Below, piece by piece: positions 8,149 through 12,474 of a stretch of 12,474 bases of DNA. This DNA comes from FEN-1297 sp964498065 (GTDB lineage: Bacteria > Bacteroidota > Ignavibacteria > Ignavibacteriales > Ignavibacteriaceae). The position numbers were made by a program, and so were the translations under genes. Location of the stretch: contig CAZCFZ010000106.1 of assembly GCA_964498065.1 (NCBI GenBank), positions 1 through 12,474 of the forward strand. Direction: 5' to 3'. Below the pieces are notes generated by a model that saw only the letters and a list, made by a program, of their open reading frames with translations, made no database searches and was not told the origin of the DNA. Positions within the stretch are counted from its first letter, which is position 1; each line of letters opens with the position of its first letter.

Positions 8149-8188
8149 AAAAATAGAACAGAGATAGCACAGATTTGCACTGATTTTA
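8149..8188 (-). repeat. Degenerate short-unit repeat, copy 2
   Basis: Read on the minus strand the units are atcagtgcaa, atctgtgct, atctctgttc and then tattttt, the same order as copy 1 at 4483-4530 but without the internal tcagtgtt unit. The two copies are inverted relative to each other and bracket nadE and dsbD. Confidence 0.6.
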
Positions 8189-8442
8189 TTTCTTAATATT
8201 TTTTTTACTTCTAATTGATTGTTATTTATACATGACCGAAATATAGTTGAACTATAAATGTTTAAATTTGAACCAGTTGGATAAAATAACTATATAATTG
8301 TAGTGTGAATCTTGAAAAGTTAAATATTCTTTCTACTTTAACAACTTACTCTTGCATTGCAAAAAATTACCCACCCTTAATTAACATAGTAATTTTAACG
8401 AAAATGTTTCTTGAATTAATATGAATTCTTATTACAACTGTA

Positions 8443-8450
8443 TATTTTTG
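8443..8450 (+). promoter_or_regulatory. Candidate -7 box separated from the beta-barrel gene by the IS
   Basis: TATTTTTG matches TAnnTTTG exactly. With the IS removed, this box would lie 52 nt upstream of the ATG now at 9905, a normal leader length. No TTG is found at the expected 19-20 nt upstream, so the promoter call is weak, and chance matches are likely in AT-rich DNA. Confidence 0.25.
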
Positions 8451-8456
8451 GTTATT

Positions 8457-8460
8457 CTAT
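8457..8460. repeat. Target-site duplication, left copy (CTAT)
   Basis: The four bases CTAT immediately precede the left end of the insertion sequence, and the same four immediately follow its right end at 9859-9862. Duplications of 3-4 bp are usual for IS3-family insertion. Confidence 0.8.
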
Positions 8461-8488
8461 TGTAATGCTTCAGTTGAAAATGGAATTT
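8461..8488 (+). repeat. IS left terminal inverted repeat
   Basis: It starts TGTAATGCTTCAG and ends ATGGAATTT. The outer 13 nt and the inner 11 nt are conserved with the right end (11 of 13, and 11 of 11), separated by four mismatched positions. This suggests two separate parts: an outer cleavage part and an inner transposase-binding part, as is typical for IS ends. Confidence 0.85.
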
Positions 8489-8530
8489 CATAGTAATAAT
8501 TTAAGATATAATCAGAAGGAGAAATTCCAT
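8480..8530 (+). promoter_or_regulatory. Hairpin covering the orfA start codon
   Basis: A perfect 10-bp inverted repeat pairs atggaatttc (8480-8489) with gaaattccat (8521-8530). The right arm contains the first two bases of the orfA ATG (8529) and abuts the Shine-Dalgarno AAGGAG (8516-8521), which otherwise lies in the loop. Transcripts entering from outside the IS would include both arms and could hide the start, whereas a transcript starting inside after 8489 would not. This self-protection design is known in other IS families; here it is inferred from sequence. The left arm is also the inner part of the terminal repeat. Confidence 0.5.
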
Positions 8531-8849
8531 GAGTCAGAGAAAACATTTAACTGGAGAACAAAAGGCTTTAATATTGAGAGAACTTCTTGACAATCAAGTT
8601 CCTCTCAGTGAGCTGGCAGAGAAATATCATGTTCATGTAAATCTAATTCACCGTTGGAAGAAGCAACTCTTCGAAGGAGCTGCCGGTTTGCTAAACAACA
8701 AAGCCGGTAAGAAAAAGAATTCTCCATCTTCAGCTGAATTGAAGAAAATAGCTTCTCTTGAGGATAAACTAAAAAAGCGTAATGAAGCTATCTCAATATT
8801 GCTGCAGGAAAACATTGAAATAAAAAAAAGTCTCAATGGAGAAAACTGA
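8529..8849 (+). CDS. IS3-family transposase OrfA
   Basis: The 106-residue protein has a helix-turn-helix DNA-binding N-terminus (PLSELAEKYHVHVNLIHRWKKQL, about 25-50), a basic/polar hinge, and a leucine-zipper-like helix (about 72-103: LEDKLKKRNEAISILLQENIEIKK). The first binds the IS ends and the second mediates oligomerisation in this family. An AAGGAG ribosome site seven bases before the ATG fixes the start. Close to its end it meets an A8G run that allows slipping into the orfB frame; without slipping, translation stops at 8849 and gives a probable regulator of transposition. Confidence 0.93.
   Translation: MSQRKHLTGEQKALILRELLDNQVPLSELAEKYHVHVNLIHRWKKQLFEGAAGLLNNKAGKKKNSPSSAELKKIASLEDKLKKRNEAISILLQENIEIKKSLNGEN
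8822..8830 (+). other. Programmed -1 frameshift site (A8G)
   Basis: In the orfA frame, codons AAA AAA AGT (Lys99, Lys100, Ser101) follow an A, giving the slippery heptamer A AAA AAA at 8822-8828. A one-base backward slip continues as AAG TCT CAA TGG..., which is exactly the orfB frame, and that frame is open from 8819 with no stop up to orfB. The fusion would be about 425 residues, the usual OrfAB transposase size. A possible long-range stem (ctcaat 8832-8837 with attgag 8888-8893) lies downstream but is weak. Confidence 0.75.
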
Positions 8850-8902
8850 ATGCTAAATGGACAGAGCCTGATGTCAGAGATAACATTATTGAGTTTATAA
8901 TT

Positions 8903-9805
8903 ATGATTCATCCTTTAACGGATATTTCCATCGATAAACTTATCCTAATGGTTGGGATTAGCAAGAGCAAATATTACCAGTGGAATAGCCGGATTGGACA
9001 ACCCAATCATCATAATGCTACAGTTCCTAAGAATAACTGGATTCTTGATTGGGAAAAGGAAGCTATTGTCAATTATGCTAAAACACATATAGGCGAAGGT
9101 TATCGAAGAATGACCTATATGATGCTAGATGAAAATATTGTTGCAGTCTCTCCCAGTACTGTCTACAGAGTTCTTAAAAGTAATGGTATGCTCAATGGCT
9201 GCAACAAAGTAAAATCAAAATCGAAAGGCTACGGCTTTAAGCAGCCTACAGAACCACATCAGCATTGGCATATTGATATTAAGTATGTTAATTTCAAAGG
9301 AACATTTTTATTTCTGATTGATATTATCGATGGCTACAGTCGATTTATAGCTAATCATGAACTTCGTTTGAACATGCAGGAATATGATGTTCAGTTTACA
9401 TTACAGAAGGCTTTAGAAAAATTCCCCGGCGTTAGGCCTAGAATTATTTCTGATAACGGGACTCAATTTGTATCTAAAGATTTTTCTGAATATTTAAGGT
9501 CGGCTGGTCTAACACATATTAAAACTTCTATTCGTTACCCCCAGAGTAATGGTAAGATTGAGAAGTTTCACAGCACTATTAACCAAGAATGTTTAACTAG
9601 ATATTCTTTTATTGATCTGGATGATGCTAAAAAACAAATTCAGAAGTTCATTGATTTTTATAATACTAAACGACTTCATAGTTCTTTATTTTATTTAACT
9701 CCTGAAGATTTCCTTTTCAACAGAGTTGATAAACGCTTAAAGCAAAGAGAAATAAAGCTTGAACAAGCTAAGAAAAATAGAATTGAGGTGAGAAATGCTT
9801 CCTGA
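8903..9805 (+). CDS. IS3-family transposase OrfB (DDE integrase core)
   Basis: Counting from the first in-frame ATG, the protein has 300 residues: an HTH_21-like region (about 45-105, GYRRMTYMM ... VSPSTVYRVLK), then an rve-type catalytic core with Asp125 (WHIDIKY), Asp184 (IISDNGTQF) and Glu220 (NGKIEKFH), exactly 35 residues apart for the second pair (DD35E). The chemistry is strand transfer of the IS ends. The conserved Lys/Arg normally seven residues after the Glu is Asn227 here. No good ribosome site precedes the ATG at 8903 and the frame is open upstream to the slippery site, so the working product is probably the OrfAB fusion rather than separate OrfB. The frame ends 53 bp before the right IS end. 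Confidence 0.93.
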   Translation: MIHPLTDISIDKLILMVGISKSKYYQWNSRIGQPNHHNATVPKNNWILDWEKEAIVNYAKTHIGEGYRRMTYMMLDENIVAVSPSTVYRVLKSNGMLNGCNKVKSKSKGYGFKQPTEPHQHWHIDIKYVNFKGTFLFLIDIIDGYSRFIANHELRLNMQEYDVQFTLQKALEKFPGVRPRIISDNGTQFVSKDFSEYLRSAGLTHIKTSIRYPQSNGKIEKFHSTINQECLTRYSFIDLDDAKKQIQKFIDFYNTKRLHSSLFYLTPEDFLFNRVDKRLKQREIKLEQAKKNRIEVRNAS

Positions 9806-9815
9806 TTTTTCACCT
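9786..9815 (+). terminator. Probable terminator at the end of the transposase gene
   Basis: Ten base pairs, aggtgagaaa (9786-9795) with tttttcacct (9806-9815), including one G-U pair, close a 10-nt loop that contains the orfB stop codon; the sequence after it is tattt. The T-run is short, so termination may be partial, which would bear on read-through into the beta-barrel gene. Confidence 0.4.
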
Positions 9816-9830
9816 TATTTAACTAAATCA

Positions 9831-9858
9831 AAATTCCATTTCACGCTGAACCAATACA
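9831..9858 (-). repeat. IS right terminal inverted repeat
   Basis: Read inward from the right it starts TGTATTGGTTCAG and ends ATGGAATTT, matching the left end at 22 of 28 positions. Confidence 0.85.
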
Positions 9859-9862
9859 CTAT
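9859..9862. repeat. Target-site duplication, right copy (CTAT)
   Basis: This is an exact match to the four bases at 8457-8460 on the other side of the insertion sequence. Confidence 0.8.
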
Positions 9863-9904
9863 CAATATCAAAATATATTTTTAATATACTAAGGAAGAGT
9901 AAAA

Positions 9905-10462
9905 ATGAAGTTACTTGTGTTATATCTTCAAATATTTTTGTTTAGCTCTATTATATATGCACAAACTTATATACCAAAAGGTACATATACAATTAACGGG
10001 AATATTTCTTATACGAATCAAATCTATGATAATAATAATGTTTCAGTTGAATTGTTTACATTCAATCCTCAATTCGGGTATTTCTTTTTCGATAATTTTT
10101 ATACAGCATTGTCATTAAGTTATATACATTCAAAATCTGATAACAATAAAGCGGATAATTATGGAATTGGCCCGGCTATTAGGTATTATTTTAATTCAAA
10201 GAAATTAAAACCGTTCTTAGGAATAAGTTACATGTTCGAGGAACAGATTCGGAATCCGTATAATCTTAAAACAACTTCTAATGAATGGAAATTAACGGGA
10301 GGAGCCGATTACTTTGTTACGAATAATTTCGCATTAGAGGCGAGCATTAATATTAGTTTTATAAATTATAATTATAATTTTGGTACGGCATTAAACCCTT
10401 TGAATGGCACAAGAAGCGAAATATTTCAGTTAGGTATAGGAGTAAATTATTTTATTAATTAA
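9905..10462 (+). CDS. Small outer-membrane beta-barrel protein
   Basis: The 185-residue protein has a signal peptide (1-19, SSIIYA-QT) and then alternating hydrophobic/polar strands rich in Tyr, Phe and Asn, with loop-like Asn/Asp/Gly stretches. It ends in an aromatic-containing last strand (IGVNYFIN), as expected for an 8-stranded barrel of the OMP_b-brl/OmpW-OmpX size class. Recognisable turns are FNPQFGYFFFDNFYTALSLS, GIGPAIRYYF and KPFLGISYMFEE. Such proteins sit in the outer membrane; no ligand or transport role can be given. An AAGGAAG Shine-Dalgarno (9891-9897) seven bases before the ATG supports the start. The IS ends only 46 nt upstream, so the native promoter may have been moved 1.4 kb away and expression may be lost or changed. 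It is followed by a 286-bp gap. Confidence 0.8.
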   Translation: MKLLVLYLQIFLFSSIIYAQTYIPKGTYTINGNISYTNQIYDNNNVSVELFTFNPQFGYFFFDNFYTALSLSYIHSKSDNNKADNYGIGPAIRYYFNSKKLKPFLGISYMFEEQIRNPYNLKTTSNEWKLTGGADYFVTNNFALEASINISFINYNYNFGTALNPLNGTRSEIFQLGIGVNYFIN

Positions 10463-10748
10463 TTACTTTTTAAATTTCAAAATACATTTCTCAATCTTAA
10501 TTTTCTAAGTTTCATATCCTATTATGATGTTATTTTAAACATATCTTGAATTATATTCTCTCTAATACTCACCCGTTTACAATTTTTCTAATTTAAAAAC
10601 GCTATTCCCACAATTGAGAAGCAAAAGTATGCATGATTGCAGAATTTAGAAGATTTACTTAAAACTATACTTATAAATATGCATTTTAAGTGGCATGGTT
10701 TATGGTTAAATTTAGAGTTGGTTTTAAACATAACTATTCGAGAGAAAA

Positions 10749-12474
10749 ATGATTAAAGAAAAAGAAGTTCAAAGTTTGACTGAAGTTACCGTAAGGTTTG
10801 CGGGTGACTCGGGCGACGGTATGCAGTTAACCGGCAGTCAATTTAGTGATACAACTGCTGTTGTGGGGAATGATCTTAGTACTTTACCAGACTATCCTGC
10901 AGAAATTCGCGCTCCTATGGGCACTGTTTACGGTGTTAGCGGTTTCCAGCTTCATTTTAGCAGCTCAGATATTCATACTCCGGGTGATAGACCGGATGTT
11001 TTGGTTGCAATGAATCCTGCCGCAATAAAGAAAAATATTGATGAATTGAAACCCGGTGCTATTATAATAGCTAATACAGATTCATTTGATAAGAAAAATC
11101 TTCAATTGGCAAAATATGAAACCAATCCTCTTGAAGATAATAGTTTAAAAGGATTTGAAGTTTATCCAGTTCCTATTGCACATTTAACTTCCAAAGCATT
11201 GGAAGGAAGTCCTCTTACGCAAAAAGAAATTTCGAGATGTAAAAACTTCTTTGCTCTGGGATTAATGTACTGGCTTTATGACAGACCTCTTGAACCGACT
11301 CAAAAATGGATACAGGTTAAATTTAAAAATAAACCTCAATTTATTGATGCTAATGAGAAAGCATTAATTGCCGGTTATAACTTCGGTGAAAATACCGAAA
11401 TTTTTACTACAAGATACAATGTTGAACCTGCTAAGCTCCCTAAGGGAACTTATAGAAGCATTTCAGGAAATGAAGCTACTGCTCTTGGATTCTTGGCGGC
11501 ATCGGTAAAATGCGGACTTCCTCTATTTCTTGGTTCATATCCAATAACTCCTGCATCAGAAATTTTACAGTACTTAAGTTATTACAAAAATTTCGGAGTA
11601 AAAACCTTGCAGGCAGAAGATGAAATTGCAGGTATTACTTCGGCAATCGGTGCTGCTTATGCAGGCAATCTTGCACTTACTACTACTAGTGGTCCAGGTC
11701 TTGCTTTAAAGACTGAAGCTACGGGATTAGCTCTAATGACAGAACTTCATTTAGTTATTGTTGATGTACAGCGAGGCGGACCAAGTACAGGTTTGCCGAC
11801 AAAGACTGAACAAGCAGATCTTCTTCAGGCAATTTATGGAAGAAATGGTGAATCTCCGGTTCCTGTTTTAGCCGCTTCTACGCCAAGCGATTGTTTTAAT
11901 ATGGCGCTTGAAGCTGCAAGAATTGCTGTTAAATATATGACTCCTGTAATTCTTCTTACTGACGGTTATCTCGGCAACGGTTCTGAACCATGGAAAGTGC
12001 CTCATGTAAATGAACTTCCCGATATTCCGGTTAAGTTTAGAACAGAGAAGGAAGGTTTCGCTCCTTATTTAAGAGATGAAAATCTTGCACGTCCTTGGGT
12101 AAAACCAGGAACTCCAGGTCTGGAACACAGAGTAGGCGGACTTGAAAAAGCTAACATTACGGGAAACGTAAGTTACGATCCTGATAATCACGATTTGATG
12201 ATTAAATTAAGAGAAAAGAAAGTTAAAGGGATAGCAAAAGATATCCCCGCTCTCGAAGTTGATGGTGATCAGTCAGGTGAGCTTTTAGTATTAGGCTGGG
12301 GCGGAACTTACGGAGCAATTAAGGAAGCAGTGATAAAAGCCAGAAGTAAAGGATATAAAGTCTCGCAGGCTCATCTAAAATATTTAAATCCATTTCCTGC
12401 AAATACAGAGAATGTTTTAAAATCATTTAAGAAAGTTTTAATACCGGAAATAAATCTCGGCCAATTGGCAAAAC
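10749..12474 (+). CDS. korA: 2-oxoglutarate-type ferredoxin oxidoreductase, fused gamma-alpha subunit (partial)
   Basis: The reading frame is open from the ATG (ribosome site gagag) to the window end, giving 575 codons; the usual full length of the fused type is a little over 600, so only the C-terminal tip is missing. Residues 1 to about 200 are the gamma domain (GDSGDGMQLTG at 19-29, LPDYPAEIRAP, VSGFQLHFSS). After a linker, the alpha/pyrimidine-binding domain begins near 240, with YPITP at 264-268, QAEDEIAG at 288-295 (the expected glutamate region for thiamine diphosphate activation), TTTSGPGLALK, and DVQRGGPSTGLPTKTEQADL from 339. These are signatures of KorA-like 2-oxoacid:acceptor oxidoreductases, which interconvert 2-oxoglutarate and succinyl-CoA with ferredoxin. 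Substrate specificity (2-oxoglutarate rather than another 2-oxoacid) is inferred. A beta-subunit gene is expected just beyond the window. Confidence 0.9.
   Translation, partial: MIKEKEVQSLTEVTVRFAGDSGDGMQLTGSQFSDTTAVVGNDLSTLPDYPAEIRAPMGTVYGVSGFQLHFSSSDIHTPGDRPDVLVAMNPAAIKKNIDELKPGAIIIANTDSFDKKNLQLAKYETNPLEDNSLKGFEVYPVPIAHLTSKALEGSPLTQKEISRCKNFFALGLMYWLYDRPLEPTQKWIQVKFKNKPQFIDANEKALIAGYNFGENTEIFTTRYNVEPAKLPKGTYRSISGNEATALGFLAASVKCGLPLFLGSYPITPASEILQYLSYYKNFGVKTLQAEDEIAGITSAIGAAYAGNLALTTTSGPGLALKTEATGLALMTELHLVIVDVQRGGPSTGLPTKTEQADLLQAIYGRNGESPVPVLAASTPSDCFNMALEAARIAVKYMTPVILLTDGYLGNGSEPWKVPHVNELPDIPVKFRTEKEGFAPYLRDENLARPWVKPGTPGLEHRVGGLEKANITGNVSYDPDNHDLMIKLREKKVKGIAKDIPALEVDGDQSGELLVLGWGGTYGAIKEAVIKARSKGYKVSQAHLKYLNPFPANTENVLKSFKKVLIPEINLGQLAK

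Larger units (their letters stand above)
8105..8460. other. Intergenic region between dsbD and the insertion sequence
   Basis: No gene is seen in this 356-bp AT-rich stretch. After dsbD there is a weak AT-only stem (ttttcaaa/tttgaaaa, 8129-8152), then the degenerate repeat copy 2 (8149-8188). A 15-bp near-perfect palindrome, tatagttgaactata, lies at 8242-8256, just before a TAAATTTG box at 8263-8270. A second TAnnTTTG box is at 8443-8450. Before the IS arrived, this region was directly continuous with the leader of the beta-barrel gene at 9905, so any promoter for that gene was probably here. Confidence 0.5.
8461..9858 (+). mobile_element. Complete IS3-family insertion sequence
   Basis: The element is 1398 bp long and starts TGTA and ends TACA. 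It has 28-nt terminal inverted repeats matching at 22 of 28 positions and a perfect 4-bp CTAT target duplication. It encodes orfA (helix-turn-helix plus zipper) and orfB (DDE integrase core) in the 0/-1 frame arrangement joined by an A8G slippery run, as in the IS3 family. The TGTA terminus resembles the IS150 group, but I cannot assign the subgroup firmly. Nothing is truncated or frameshifted, and the intact duplication suggests a fairly recent arrival and possible activity. Confidence 0.92.

Noticed and set aside
8242..8256. 15-bp palindrome tatagttgaactata, possible operator
   Set aside because: It is short and AT-rich, with no second copy and no promoter of good quality beside it; noted only within the intergenic entry.
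8507..8512. Exact TATAAT just upstream of orfA
   Set aside because: It lies four bases before the Shine-Dalgarno, so transcription would start inside the ribosome site, and no -35 element is found at suitable spacing.
10691..10706. Possible sigma-54 promoter (tggcatggtttatggt) upstream of korA
   Set aside because: The -24 half is fair, but the essential GC at -12 is GG and other positions fail, so it does not meet the consensus.

Overview
The window is AT-rich and reads like a member of the Bacteroidota/Ignavibacteriota. The evidence is a near-consensus Bacteroidota-type promoter (TTG ... TAnnTTTG) before nadE, short exported beta-barrel proteins with signal peptides ending in Ala-Gln, a fused gamma-alpha 2-oxoacid:ferredoxin oxidoreductase subunit that suggests ferredoxin-linked metabolism, and several starts without a strong Shine-Dalgarno. 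The assignment to this group is an inference. No rRNA, tRNA, CRISPR array or recognisable defence system is visible.

Layout. Positions 1-552 hold no convincing gene but carry a REP-like hairpin (354-412). At 553-1902 (+) is an NtrC-type sigma-54 activator whose receiver domain has Ala where the phosphorylated Asp should be. It converges on a minus-strand pair, a PspC-domain protein (3461-3030) followed by a LiaF-like 'toast-rack' membrane protein (3006-2065), and the two units share a bidirectional terminator (2013-2046). The pair looks like a cell-envelope stress module, and both proteins carry the same type of two-helix membrane module. An exported alpha/beta-hydrolase of the esterase D type follows on the minus strand (4390-3599).

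At 4626-6263 (+) is glutamine-dependent NAD+ synthetase (nadE) and at 6317-8104 (+) the thiol:disulfide interchange protein DsbD. They are probably co-transcribed from the promoter at 4575-4605. Two copies of a degenerate short-unit repeat, in opposite orientations, bracket this pair (4483-4530 and 8149-8188).

Positions 8461-9858 are a complete IS3-family insertion sequence: 28-bp imperfect terminal inverted repeats, a perfect 4-bp target duplication (CTAT), orfA and orfB in the 0/-1 arrangement with an A8G slippery run, and a likely terminator. It sits 46 nt upstream of a small outer-membrane beta-barrel gene (9905-10462), between that gene and a possible promoter box. The window ends inside a gene for the alpha (fused gamma-alpha) subunit of a 2-oxoglutarate-type ferredoxin oxidoreductase (10749 to beyond 12474); the 286-bp gap before it shows no clear signal.

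No wholly new multi-gene system is evident. The best leads are the phosphorylation-deficient sigma-54 regulator, the bracketing degenerate repeats, and the IS insertion with a start-codon-sequestering hairpin.
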